NCBI RefSeq assembly: GCF_900116365.1
Contig: NZ_FPAG01000008.1
Span: 222,658 to 286,657 of the forward strand
Length of the DNA stretch: 64,000 nucleotides
Source: Zhouia amylolytica
Lineage (GTDB): Bacteria > Bacteroidota > Bacteroidia > Flavobacteriales > Flavobacteriaceae
Reading direction: 5' to 3'
The position numbers and the translations under genes were made by a program. Shown here piece after piece: positions 8,006 to 16,529 of the stretch (position 1 is the stretch's first letter; the number at the start of each line of letters is the position of its first letter). The notes under the pieces were generated by a model, which did not search any database, was not told the origin of the DNA, and saw only the letters and a list, made by a program, of their open reading frames with translations.

Positions 8006-8806
8006 ATGACAGCACACGAAATTGATTTTCATATTTATGGAGAAGAAATGCAATTTGTGGAAATAGAACTTGATCCACAAGAAGCTGTAGTAGCGGAAGC
8101 AGGCAGTTTTATGATGATGGATAGTGGAATTAAAATGGACACTATTTTTGGAGATGGCTCTAATCAAACGAGTGGGGTTTTAGGGAAATTATTTTCTGCG
8201 GGGAAACGATTATTAACGGGCGAAAGTTTATTTATGACTGCTTTTTTAAATGTAGAAAGTGGAAAGAAAAAAGTAAGCTTTGCAGCTCCCTATCCTGGTA
8301 AGATCGTACCTATTGATCTTACGAATTATCAAGGGAAGTTTATTTGTCAAAAGGATGCATTCCTTTGTGCTGCTAAGGGTGTTTCTGTAGGGATAGAGTT
8401 TTCAAAACGATTAGGCAGAGGGCTTTTTGGAGGAGAAGGTTTTATAATGCAGAAGCTTGAAGGTGATGGAATGGCCTTTGTTCATGCCGGTGGTACCTTG
8501 TCTCGAAAAGAATTGGCTCCAGGTGAAGTCTTAAAGGTTGATACTGGATGTATCGTTGGATTTACACAAGAGGTAGATTACGATATCGAATTTGTCGGAG
8601 GAATTAGGAATACTGTCTTTGGAGGGGAAGGATTATTTTTTGCAAGTTTAAGAGGACCCGGAGTAGTTTATATTCAGTCATTACCCTTTAGCAGGTTGGC
8701 TGGACGTGTATTGGCTGCGGCACCTCGTGCAGGTGGTAAGGACAAAGGAGAGGGAAGTATTTTAGGGGGTATCGGTGATCTGTTAGATGGAGATAACAGA
8801 TTTTAG
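8006..8806 (+). CDS. AIM24 / TIGR00266 family protein
   Basis: A 266-residue beta-rich protein of the AIM24 (TIGR00266) family, found across bacteria and in mitochondria, with no established biochemical activity. The beta-prism-like repeats appear as VVAEAGSFMMMDSGI near the N-terminus and as glycine-rich turns GRGLFGGEGFIMQKLEGDG and NTVFGGEGLFFASLRGPG. These are hallmarks of the family. I use the ATG at 8006; an upstream TTG would add nine residues unlike the family start. No signal peptide is visible, so it should be cytoplasmic. The C-terminus is a lysine- and glycine-rich tail. Confidence 0.85.
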   Translation: MTAHEIDFHIYGEEMQFVEIELDPQEAVVAEAGSFMMMDSGIKMDTIFGDGSNQTSGVLGKLFSAGKRLLTGESLFMTAFLNVESGKKKVSFAAPYPGKIVPIDLTNYQGKFICQKDAFLCAAKGVSVGIEFSKRLGRGLFGGEGFIMQKLEGDGMAFVHAGGTLSRKELAPGEVLKVDTGCIVGFTQEVDYDIEFVGGIRNTVFGGEGLFFASLRGPGVVYIQSLPFSRLAGRVLAAAPRAGGKDKGEGSILGGIGDLLDGDNRF

Positions 8807-8814
8807 GTTTTTTA

Positions 8815-8870
8815 TTTAACGTATTTTTTAAGCTATATTTTGCAATATTTCGTATATTAGATACGTTAAA
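8815..8870. repeat. Perfect 10-bp inverted repeat upstream of small ORF
   Basis: TTTAACGTAT (8815-8824) and ATACGTTAAA (8861-8870) are perfectly complementary across 36 bp. A nested CGTAT-ATTAG-ATACG (8851-8865) shares the right arm, so two alternative stems are possible. The element ends 39 bp before the ATG of the 65-residue gene. Confidence 0.5.
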
Positions 8871-8909
8871 CTAAATAAACCATTATTACCTAAATCTAAT
8901 ATTCATATC

Positions 8910-9107
8910 ATGCCAAGAGCAATGTATGAGTACACCAAAATGGTGTTACAAAAAGTAAGTTTCGATACGGTTTTGTTCTGTAAAGAATTAGAAAAGGCAG
9001 CCTCAAGGTTGCTTCCTTATGAATTGGATGAGTTAAGATTGTGGCTCCAACAATTCATTAATGAAAAACCGGAATTATCTCAATGTTTAATCTATTTAAA
9101 AGCATAA
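8910..9107 (+). CDS. Small conserved-looking protein, 65 residues
   Basis: A 65-residue protein, acidic to neutral, predicted all-helical: one helix around residues 5-33 and a second around 36-62 rich in Leu and Glu. It has no signal peptide or membrane segment. Its own leader with inverted repeats and a strong terminator 1 bp after the stop codon support a real, independently expressed gene. I do not recognise a named family; proteins like this are common in Flavobacteriaceae and a regulatory or partner-binding role is possible. Confidence 0.65.
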   Translation: MPRAMYEYTKMVLQKVSFDTVLFCKELEKAASRLLPYELDELRLWLQQFINEKPELSQCLIYLKA

Positions 9108-9108
9108 C

Positions 9109-9140
9109 AAAAGCCCTCTAAAAGAGGGCTTTTAATTTTT
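9109..9140. terminator. Bidirectional intrinsic terminator
   Basis: AAAAGCCCTCT (9109-9119), loop AAA, AGAGGGCTTTT (9123-9133), then T-rich. It serves the small gene on the left and the converging oxyR gene on the right. Confidence 0.9.
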
Positions 9141-9143
9141 TGT

Positions 9144-10094
9144 TTAGCTGGCTTTTTTGTCAGGCATTGGGCTGATTATTTGTACATTGTGAAATGCTAT
9201 TGCTCCTCTTATCACCGAGGCAATGACATCGCGCAGTGCGTCAATTATGTGTAATTTTAATTCGCTCTTGTGATATATTAAGCTAACTTCCCTTGCTGGG
9301 CTAGGTTCTTCAAAAAAGCGTAATTGTTTACGTTGCTCTCCTTTAATATCCAAGGTGTGTAAATAAGGTAAAAGAGTCATTCCCAAACCTTCGTCAGTAA
9401 GCTTAATCATAGTTTCAAAACTCCCTGTTTCTAAAAAGAATTTTTCATCTTTTAGTTTATTTTTGTTTTTACATAAATTGATAACACTGTTTCTAAAACA
9501 ATGTCCATCTTCCAGTAGCAGTAATTCGTCGGTATTGATGTCCTCTATATTTAATTTCTCTTTTCTGTTTAATTCATGTCCTTGAGGTAAATAAGCAACA
9601 AAGGGCTCATAATAAAGTACACGTTCTTTAATATTGTCATTACCGAGTGGAGTAGCTGCAATTGCAGCATCTAAATGACCTTCATGCAAATTTTGTATTA
9701 TGGTTTCCGTGGTTTGTTCCTCAATTTTTAAATTGATTTTCGGATACTTATTGACAAAGTTTTTTAGAAACATGGGAAGCAATGTTGGTGTTATCGTGGG
9801 AATGATTCCTAATTTAAATTCCCCTCCTACAAAACCTTTTTGCTGATCAACAATGTCTTTAATTCTATGAGATTCATTGACAATATTTCTCGCTTGTTCT
9901 ACAATTTTCTTTCCTACTTCGGTTAGTTGAATAGGTTTTTTTGTACGGTCGAAAACTTGTACTCCTAACTCTTCTTCTAACTTTTGTATTTGCATACTTA
10001 AGGTTGGCTGTGTTACAAAGCTTTTTTCTGCAGCAAGGGTAAAATTATGATGCTCAGCTACTGCTAAAACATATTGAAGTTGTGTAATTGTCAT
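9144..10094 (-). CDS. oxyR: OxyR, hydrogen peroxide-sensing LysR regulator
   Basis: A 316-residue LysR-type regulator. Residues 1-60 form the winged-helix DNA-binding domain (TITQLQYVLAVAEHHNFT). The effector domain carries EDGHCFRNSVINLC with cysteines at residues 199 and 208, the same positions and spacing as the redox pair of E. coli OxyR. This makes peroxide sensing by disulfide formation very likely. It is divergent from dps, a classic OxyR target in Bacteroidota, and an ATAG-N7-CTAT palindrome lies between them. The C-terminus, ending PMPDKKAS, is slightly longer than in E. coli. Confidence 0.94.
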   Translation of the reverse strand: MTITQLQYVLAVAEHHNFTLAAEKSFVTQPTLSMQIQKLEEELGVQVFDRTKKPIQLTEVGKKIVEQARNIVNESHRIKDIVDQQKGFVGGEFKLGIIPTITPTLLPMFLKNFVNKYPKINLKIEEQTTETIIQNLHEGHLDAAIAATPLGNDNIKERVLYYEPFVAYLPQGHELNRKEKLNIEDINTDELLLLEDGHCFRNSVINLCKNKNKLKDEKFFLETGSFETMIKLTDEGLGMTLLPYLHTLDIKGEQRKQLRFFEEPSPAREVSLIYHKSELKLHIIDALRDVIASVIRGAIAFHNVQIISPMPDKKAS

Positions 10095-10142
10095 TATATA
10101 TAGTTTTGAGTGATAAAAATATAAAAACTATCAATTAAACTT

Positions 10143-10166
10143 ATAGCTATTCGCTATTAATATTTG
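10143..10166 (+). promoter_or_regulatory. OxyR-type site and dps -7 element
   Basis: ATAG-N7-CTAT (10143-10157) is one complete motif of the OxyR consensus, which is two such motifs separated by 7 bp. A further CTAT half-site lies at 10128-10131, but its spacing of 11 bp is not canonical. AATATTTG (10159-10166) directly after it is a near match to TAnnTTTG, with no TTG at -33, as expected for an activator-dependent promoter. Transcription would start near 10173. Confidence 0.6.
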
Positions 10167-10206
10167 TATTTTTATGTAGAAAATAAAATATAAAAGTAAA
10201 GTATTT

Positions 10207-10686
10207 ATGAGCTTAAACAGTTTAGGGTTAAACACACAAAAAACAAATGAATTGGTAATAGATCTAAATAATTTATTAGCCAATTTTCAGGTATATTATC
10301 AAAATTTAAGAGGAATTCACTGGAATATCAGAGGAAAGCGATTTTTCGATTTACATGCGAAGTTTGAAGAGCTTTATAATGATGCGCAAGTAAAGGTAGA
10401 CGAAGTGGCAGAAAGGGTTCTTACATTAGGAGGTACTCCATTGCATACTTTTGAAGACTATGTTAACGCGGCAAAGGTTCCAGTGGGAAAAGATATTCAC
10501 GAAGATGAGAAATCTGTGAAATTAGTGATAAATTCATTGACTGAGCTGCTAAAAATTGAACGAGTGATTTTAGATAAATCTGATGAGGCCGGCGATGAAG
10601 GAACTAATTCAATGATGAGTGACTTTATTACCGAACAAGAGAAGACAGTTTGGATGATGAAAGCATGGTTAGGAGAGAAAATATAA
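10207..10686 (+). CDS. dps: Dps family ferritin-like DNA-protecting protein
   Basis: A 159-residue Dps protein that oxidises and stores iron using hydrogen peroxide, protecting DNA. The inter-subunit ferroxidase residues are all present: His38 (in GIHWNIRG), His50, Glu54, Asp65 and Glu69. The length fits the family. The N-terminal tail is short and not strongly basic, so DNA binding is uncertain. Expression is probably induced by peroxide through the adjacent OxyR. Confidence 0.94.
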   Translation: MSLNSLGLNTQKTNELVIDLNNLLANFQVYYQNLRGIHWNIRGKRFFDLHAKFEELYNDAQVKVDEVAERVLTLGGTPLHTFEDYVNAAKVPVGKDIHEDEKSVKLVINSLTELLKIERVILDKSDEAGDEGTNSMMSDFITEQEKTVWMMKAWLGEKI

Positions 10687-10709
10687 ATTCTAAAGATTAT
10701 TTAATAAAG

Positions 10710-10737
10710 GGAGCCTGTACAAGCACAGGCTCCTTTT
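10710..10737. terminator. Intrinsic terminator after dps
   Basis: GGAGCCTGT (10710-10718), 6-nt loop, ACAGGCTCC (10725-10733), TTTT. The preceding AAAGG gives it some bidirectional character for the converging VOC gene. Confidence 0.88.
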
Positions 10738-10744
10738 ATATTAG

Positions 10745-11155
10745 TTAAAGACGATTGTCGTTTACTTCTATCCAATACCCATCTGGATCCTTTATATAGA
10801 TCTGTTTAATTCCATCTGGTCTTGTATTGGTAGTATTCATTTCACCTGGCCAATTTTCAAAATGTATTTTCTCTGCATTTAAGAATTTCATAAAACCCTC
10901 AAGGTTATTTACATTTAAAGCCATGTGAACGCCTTTATGAGGTTTGAAGTCTTCTTCACTTTCTATGAGATGAATTTGTACTTTGTCATTTAGCTGATAC
11001 CATTTAAAATTTTCACCTAATCCGGCGTTATAGATTTCTTTCAGACCAAACACTTTTTCATAAAAAGCAGCACTTACCCGTAAATTTTTAACTTGAATAG
11101 CATCGTGGTCCTTGTTGAATGTAAAATCTTTTGAGTTATGTGGTTTTAATTTCAT
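10745..11155 (-). CDS. VOC family (glyoxalase/dioxygenase-like) protein
   Basis: A 136-residue single-domain VOC protein with two beta-alpha-beta-beta-beta modules. HDAIQVKNLRVSAAFYEKVFGLKEI is the first module and HMALNVNNLEGFMKFL the second. The terminal IYIKDPDGYWIEV supplies the usual Glu metal ligand; His18 and His80 (approximate) could be the others. Members include lactoylglutathione lyase-like and antibiotic-resistance proteins, so the substrate cannot be stated. It appears monocistronic. Confidence 0.8.
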   Translation of the reverse strand: MKLKPHNSKDFTFNKDHDAIQVKNLRVSAAFYEKVFGLKEIYNAGLGENFKWYQLNDKVQIHLIESEEDFKPHKGVHMALNVNNLEGFMKFLNAEKIHFENWPGEMNTTNTRPDGIKQIYIKDPDGYWIEVNDNRL

Positions 11156-11274
11156 GCCTTAAATATTTCGTATTAATAATACTCCCATATTGTCGTAATG
11201 CATTAATGAGAATATAAATCTGTTATGCATTGGAATCACTCATTTTAAATAAGAAGCGATCATCAAGTGTATTA

Positions 11275-12606
11275 CTATAATAATCCTCTGGCCTTAATCT
11301 CTAAATATTTATTTATGGTATCTATGGTTAAGTTTTCCGGTGAGGTCAAAATTGAATGGATACCATATTTTTTGAGTTCGTTGACTATCAATCTCTTTTC
11401 AAAGGCAAACTTTTCGGCTATTACCTTGTCGTATACCTGTTGTACAGTTTCTGCTTTATTTTCTATTAATTGATTTAATTCTGTGTTCTTAAAAAAGATC
11501 ACAACGAGTAAATGACTTTTTGCGATTCCCTTTAAGTAGGGTAATTGTCTGTGTAAACCATCCAGGGTTTCGAAGTTCGTATAAAGCAGAAATAAACTTC
11601 TTTGAGAAATATTTCTTTTTATACTTCCATAAAGCTTGCTATAATCAGATTCAAAAAAATTAGTGGTTACGTTATATAAACTTTCAAGAATAAGGTTCAT
11701 CTGGCTATTTCTTCTCTCCGCTACAACAATATTGTCAACTTTTTTAGAAAAAGTAAACATACCTGCTTTATCCTGTTTTTTTAATATCACATTGCTCATG
11801 ACCAGGGTGGCGTTAATAGCGTAGTCTAACAGGCTTAATTCTTCAAAGGGCATTTTCATTATCCTTCCCTTATCAATAATTGAGTACACAGGTTGCGACT
11901 TTTCATCCTGGAATTGATTAACCATTAATTGGTTTTTCTTGGCTGTAGCCTTCCAATTAATAGTTCGGATATCATCGCCTTGTACATATTCTTTAATTTG
12001 TTCAAACTCCATCGTATGTCCGATGCGTCTGATTTTTTTTATACCATACTGGTGGAGATTGTTTGTAAATGCTAGGAGGTCATATTTTTTTAACTGTAGA
12101 AATGCAGGATAGGTTGGAACCATTTCATCTTCTGAAAATGTATAACGTTTGGCAACCAAGCCTAAAAAAGACTTTACGTAGAGGTTCAATTTTCCAAAAT
12201 GGTATTCACCTCTTTCCGTAGGTCTTAGATCATATTTAATTGTATATTCTTTTGATGCGGCAAGTTTTCTGTCAATTTTAAAATCTCTTATTTGAAATTG
12301 CTCCGGGATTTCATCAATTATTCGTGTAAAAATTGGAAAAGTATATCTGTTCTCTATTTTTATTGTAATAGGGTTGCTGTCACCATTTGAAAACTTTTCT
12401 GGAAGTACTCTTTTAGCATAGATTCCTTTATTGGTACTAAAAACGGTAACAATGTCTAGTAGGAAGAAAGTTAAAACAATAAATAATGATAATTGGGCAA
12501 TAAAAAAAAGCTTAGGAAAAATAAAGCTCAGTACAAAAAGTACTATCACTGCCAGAAAGAAATAATAGCATCTGTTTTCTATGTAAAATGATCGAAGAAA
12601 CCTCAT
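11275..12606 (-). CDS. DUF58 domain protein of MoxR cluster
   Basis: A 443-residue membrane-anchored DUF58 protein. Two hydrophobic segments lie near the N-terminus (about 12-55). The conserved DUF58 core, with YVQGDDIRTINWKATAKKNQL at about residue 207, precedes a vWA-like domain with DEKSQPVYSIIDKGR. DUF58 proteins work with MoxR AAA+ ATPases in complex assembly or metal insertion. The gene is 5 bp downstream of moxR and is the last of a six-gene minus-strand operon. Confidence 0.88.
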   Translation of the reverse strand: MRFLRSFYIENRCYYFFLAVIVLFVLSFIFPKLFFIAQLSLFIVLTFFLLDIVTVFSTNKGIYAKRVLPEKFSNGDSNPITIKIENRYTFPIFTRIIDEIPEQFQIRDFKIDRKLAASKEYTIKYDLRPTERGEYHFGKLNLYVKSFLGLVAKRYTFSEDEMVPTYPAFLQLKKYDLLAFTNNLHQYGIKKIRRIGHTMEFEQIKEYVQGDDIRTINWKATAKKNQLMVNQFQDEKSQPVYSIIDKGRIMKMPFEELSLLDYAINATLVMSNVILKKQDKAGMFTFSKKVDNIVVAERRNSQMNLILESLYNVTTNFFESDYSKLYGSIKRNISQRSLFLLYTNFETLDGLHRQLPYLKGIAKSHLLVVIFFKNTELNQLIENKAETVQQVYDKVIAEKFAFEKRLIVNELKKYGIHSILTSPENLTIDTINKYLEIKARGLL

Positions 12607-12611
12607 ACTAA

Positions 12612-13622
12612 TTAGCGTGGTATTTCAACAGCCTGAATAATTTGCTGAACAATTTGCTTAGCGCTTACACCTTCCATTTCACGTTCGGGGGTTACAATTA
12701 TACGATGCTGTAAAACAGGAACAGCCACTTGTTTTATATCTTCCGGTGTTACAAAATCCCTACCGTTCATAGCTGCATAGGCCTTTGATGCTTTAAGAAT
12801 TGCAATAGAGGCTCTCGGCGAAGCTCCCAGATATAAGAATTGGTTGTTACGTGTATTAACAATGAGTTCTGCGATATATTTTAATAAGTGTGGTTCGACT
12901 ATTATTTCATTTACTATACTTTGATATCTGGCAACCTGTTCTCCATTTAAAAACGCCGTAACTTTATCTGTTTTTTTAGCTTCCTTTAATTTGTGTTCTC
13001 TACTGATAATTTCCACTTCTTCGTCTACCGATGGATAATCTATATCTATTTTGAAAATAAATCGATCTAATTGGGCTTCTGGTAAACGATAAGTGCCTTC
13101 TTGTTCCACAGGGTTTTGGGTAGCTAAAACCATAAATGGTGGCGACATAGGAAATTTTTGTCCGTCGATAGTTATTTGTCGCTCTTCCATTACTTCAAAT
13201 AATGCTGCCTGTGTTTTGGCAGGAGCCCTGTTAATTTCATCGATTAAAATCATGTTGGCGAAAATCGGACCTTTTTTAAATTCAAATTCAGATTTCTTGA
13301 GATCGAAGATCGAAGTCCCCAATATATCTGATGGCATTAAATCCGGAGTAAACTGAATGCGGCTGAAATCTACCGTTAATGCCTTGGCCAATAATTTGGC
13401 AGTAATTGTTTTAGCTACTCCAGGCACACCTTCAATTAGTACATGCCCATTGGACAAAAGCGCCGTGATAAGCATATCGATCATTCCTTTTTGACCGACA
13501 ATTACTTTTGATAATTCGGACTTTATCTTACCTACCGCTTCTTGTAATTCTGAAAGATCGATTCTGTTTTCAAACTGTACATTAGCGTTATCTATTGATT
13601 TTTTATCTTCTTGATGTTCCAT
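12612..13622 (-). CDS. MoxR family AAA+ ATPase
   Basis: A 336-residue AAA+ ATPase of the MoxR family. Walker A is EGVPGVAKT at about 64-72, Walker B LIDEINR at 126-132, sensor 1 ATQNP near 168, and a PSV/arginine sensor 2 lid (ASPRASIAILKASKAYA) near 268. MoxR proteins are thought to remodel or activate partners with vWA domains. It lies 2 bp from the DUF4350 gene and 5 bp from the DUF58 gene, so the three are co-expressed. Confidence 0.94.
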   Translation of the reverse strand: MEHQEDKKSIDNANVQFENRIDLSELQEAVGKIKSELSKVIVGQKGMIDMLITALLSNGHVLIEGVPGVAKTITAKLLAKALTVDFSRIQFTPDLMPSDILGTSIFDLKKSEFEFKKGPIFANMILIDEINRAPAKTQAALFEVMEERQITIDGQKFPMSPPFMVLATQNPVEQEGTYRLPEAQLDRFIFKIDIDYPSVDEEVEIISREHKLKEAKKTDKVTAFLNGEQVARYQSIVNEIIVEPHLLKYIAELIVNTRNNQFLYLGASPRASIAILKASKAYAAMNGRDFVTPEDIKQVAVPVLQHRIIVTPEREMEGVSAKQIVQQIIQAVEIPR

Positions 13623-13624
13623 AA

Positions 13625-14863
13625 TTAGTTGGTATTGTAAAATTCTTCTATCTGTTTATTTAATTCAAGTAAATGTGCCTCGCTATGTGAACCTCTGGAT
13701 TTTAAATACTTAATAAGCCTTACAAGTTTAAGCATACTTTCTTTGTTTTTTCCTGCTTTTAAAGCCAGGTTTTTGGCAAATTTGTCATCCAGATTATCTG
13801 TGTCGATAAAATAATCAGTTCTTATTTTCTCAAGGAAATAGGTTATTTTTTTATTAATAAGGTTTGAGTGGTCTTTTGTTTCGTAATATAAATTGGCTAT
13901 TGTTTTTGTAAAGTCAACTGTAGTGTTTGGTAAAGCCTTTATGATTCTAATGGTTCGTTGTTCTCTTTTAGCATTAAAGACCATAAATGTTATCAGAACA
14001 ATTAAACAGATATACCATGCCCATTTCAAGGAAGGTTCTGATAGAATAAACCGAAAGGGTGATGAGCCTAGTTCTTTTCCTTCCTTATTTACGGAATCAA
14101 ATAGAATTGTTTGATCGGGGAGGTAAGACATTACATTCTCTATATATTTAAAATTATTTTCTTTCAAAAGATAATAATTAGTGAAGGCATAGGGTTGAGT
14201 ATGTAAATAAAACGTTCCACTCTTGTAGTTAATTTTAACGAAGTTGATATGATCTTTTAAGGCCTCTTTTTGATTAATGTCCAAAATTTCAGCTTCGTTT
14301 GAAATCGAATGAAATCCCAGTACAATAGTTGTCAGAGAATCCAGTTCCTTAAAATAAATATCCTGGGCATTTTTGTCAATGGTAATACTGTCACGACTAA
14401 ATTGTGGATTTGCAAGTGTTAAGGTTGCTTTACCACTAAAACTATATTCGTATTTTATTTTAAAGTCTAAAGAGTCTTTAAGGGTTTGTGGGAATTGTGT
14501 GGAGGAAATAAAAATGGAATTACCTTCACCGGCAAAATCCAATAGTTTTTCGGCAGATACTTCATCTACCATATAATCATCGTGAATATATAGATAGGAA
14601 CCTTTTATACCATAGGTTGAATCGACCTGATCAAATGTATTATCAAAATATTCAAAAGGAGTAATGTTTATATCTAATAGCTCCTGATTTTTAAAAAGGG
14701 AGGGGAGCTCCTGATAAAGTACTTTTAGCCCATAAGGTTTGGTGTGTTTTTCGTTGAAGGTTGGCGACCAATCAATCGGAGTTGGTTTGGTTATTTCTAA
14801 AACAAAAATTCCAATAATTAAGAGAATTAAGACTCCAATGTACACTTTTAAGGTTTTGTTCAT
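13625..14863 (-). CDS. DUF4350 membrane protein of MoxR cluster
   Basis: A 412-residue protein with an N-terminal membrane anchor (about 7-25), an extracytoplasmic DUF4350 domain of mixed alpha/beta fold (GSYLYIHDDY, LLDFAGEGNSIFISS), a second membrane segment at about 278-294, and a cytoplasmic helical tail. DUF4350 is typically found with MoxR and DUF58. Its start overlaps the stop of the DUF4129 gene by 4 bp. The function is unknown; it may be an assembly scaffold. Confidence 0.8.
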   Translation of the reverse strand: MNKTLKVYIGVLILLIIGIFVLEITKPTPIDWSPTFNEKHTKPYGLKVLYQELPSLFKNQELLDINITPFEYFDNTFDQVDSTYGIKGSYLYIHDDYMVDEVSAEKLLDFAGEGNSIFISSTQFPQTLKDSLDFKIKYEYSFSGKATLTLANPQFSRDSITIDKNAQDIYFKELDSLTTIVLGFHSISNEAEILDINQKEALKDHINFVKINYKSGTFYLHTQPYAFTNYYLLKENNFKYIENVMSYLPDQTILFDSVNKEGKELGSSPFRFILSEPSLKWAWYICLIVLITFMVFNAKREQRTIRIIKALPNTTVDFTKTIANLYYETKDHSNLINKKITYFLEKIRTDYFIDTDNLDDKFAKNLALKAGKNKESMLKLVRLIKYLKSRGSHSEAHLLELNKQIEEFYNTN

Positions 14864-15597
14864 GAGGAAACAGAATTAATAAGTTGCACAAAATTCCTGG
14901 AAACTTTTTCGAAATCTTCCTTACTTACTTTAAACTCCCCATACCAAATGTAATTGTATAAATAAGAAGCATAATTAAAATTAGCCTTTATTTGTTCATT
15001 GGTTATTTCATTTAAGTAATCACTATTGGTTTTTTCTACATCATAGGTTATCAGATGATAGTTAGTAAGCTCTTTCAAGAGCCATAAGTAATAATAACGT
15101 ACTGCTAATCTATAATTCGTTTCATTAACAGCGTTTAAAATTAAAGTATTAAAATCGGTGGTGTGAATATTATTCTCAATATCGTCAACTTTTAGAATGG
15201 ATTTATTAGCTGATTTACCAAAAACCCATCTACCTTCTTTATTCATTATTAACTTTACAATAATAAAAATGACAGCAATGATGATGAGTACATAGAATGT
15301 TTTAATAACCGAATCGGCTAGACTCTCAGCATCTGTACCTTGATCAATATCAAAAAGATTACTCAACGATTCCGCCAACCATTCTTTAAACCTGGTAAAC
15401 CATCCTTTGCTGGCTACAGCCTCTTCGTATTCATAAGCCTTACCCGTATATTTTTCTTTAAATCCGTTTTCAAAGTTTCTTGAAGAAACAATACTCTGAT
15501 CTATGCTTAGCGTATCCTTTAGACTAACATCGGCACTTTGAGGATATAAACAACTCAGATTTAGAATTATTAAAAAGAAAAATAAGTGGTTCTTCAT
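14860..15597 (-). CDS. DUF4129 domain protein of MoxR cluster
   Basis: A 245-residue protein: a signal-like N-terminus, a short linker, one strong membrane segment at about 101-117, and a cytoplasmic DUF4129 domain (ETNYRLAVRYYYLWLLKEL, followed by FNYASYLYNYIWYG). DUF4129 is also found at the C-terminus of some transglutaminase-like proteins and in MoxR clusters. The N-terminal segment could be a lipoprotein signal (LNLSC, Cys15), which would place residues 16-100 outside. Function unknown. Confidence 0.75.
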   Translation of the reverse strand: MKNHLFFFLIILNLSCLYPQSADVSLKDTLSIDQSIVSSRNFENGFKEKYTGKAYEYEEAVASKGWFTRFKEWLAESLSNLFDIDQGTDAESLADSVIKTFYVLIIIAVIFIIVKLIMNKEGRWVFGKSANKSILKVDDIENNIHTTDFNTLILNAVNETNYRLAVRYYYLWLLKELTNYHLITYDVEKTNSDYLNEITNEQIKANFNYASYLYNYIWYGEFKVSKEDFEKVSRNFVQLINSVSS

Positions 15598-15602
15598 AAA
15601 AA

Positions 15603-16529
15603 TTATTCAGTAGAGGTTCCGATTTGGTCAATAACACTTTTAGTATTGATATTTTCTTTTTCTTCCTTAAGACTGTAAAAAACGATCCCCTGGTTAAGTT
15701 GAATAAAGTTATTTGCAATGATGGCTAATATTAAAATCAGTGCATAAACAATTAATAATATTACCAGGAAAGTTATATTGCTGCCAGGGTTTTGATCAAG
15801 ATTCTGCTCTGTTAAAACAGAAACGATGACAAAGAAGTAAAGGAATAAAAAGGGTATAAGCATGACAATACCGATCATTAAATAAAACAGCCAGATAGCT
15901 CCTGATGCATGCCAGAATTTCTTGCCGAAAATCAGGCTCATACTATATCCAAAACTTTCAAAAACCCCTTTTTTACTATGAATGTATTCAAGAAAAGCAC
16001 CATTATAAATAAACATAATAATACCAACCATCCAATATACGCCCACAAAAGTGAACATTAATATTATATAAGGTATTGCGGCTACTATTGCAGTGGGAAT
16101 CATTAAAAGAATACATACCAGAAAAAAGAGAATGACCTTTCCAATGTTTTCCTTGTAAGTAGCTATTATGTCTTTCGTGGAAAAGTTTTTACCATTGGCC
16201 TCATAAAGTTTTAAATAAAAAGGCGTAAATGTATAATTTACAACTGATATGATGGTAACTATTATAATTAGCAGACTTATTAGCAGGATAAAAACTCCGG
16301 CATTTTCATTGGCAAAGTTTTCAAAGTCAACACTGGAAGCCTGTACCCCTGATAAACCCAGAAAGTCACCAAAAAAGTAGAATCCCATGAATAATACTGC
16401 TATGAAAGCAAGGATAAACACACCGTTAATTATAAAGTACTGTTTAAAGAAATGTTTCCCATTTTGTTTAAGAAAAGCAAAAGTATCAGAGAAAAAATCT
16501 CCAAAAGTTCTCGACTTATATAGTTCCAT
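15603..16529 (-). CDS. Polytopic membrane protein of MoxR cluster
   Basis: A 308-residue protein with six or so hydrophobic segments and a cytoplasmic N-terminus (MELYKSRTFGDFFSDTFAFLKQNG). I do not recognise a named family, although proteins of this type are usual in the SpoIIM-MoxR clusters of Bacteroidota. Its start overlaps the end of the SpoIIM gene by 14 bp, and the DUF4129 gene is 5 bp downstream, so it belongs to the same transcript. Confidence 0.7.
   Translation of the reverse strand: MELYKSRTFGDFFSDTFAFLKQNGKHFFKQYFIINGVFILAFIAVLFMGFYFFGDFLGLSGVQASSVDFENFANENAGVFILLISLLIIIVTIISVVNYTFTPFYLKLYEANGKNFSTKDIIATYKENIGKVILFFLVCILLMIPTAIVAAIPYIILMFTFVGVYWMVGIIMFIYNGAFLEYIHSKKGVFESFGYSMSLIFGKKFWHASGAIWLFYLMIGIVMLIPFLFLYFFVIVSVLTEQNLDQNPGSNITFLVILLIVYALILILAIIANNFIQLNQGIVFYSLKEEKENINTKSVIDQIGTSTE

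Noticed and set aside
7811..8167. 118-residue minus-strand frame
   Set aside because: Overlaps the start of the AIM24 gene; composition is random-like.
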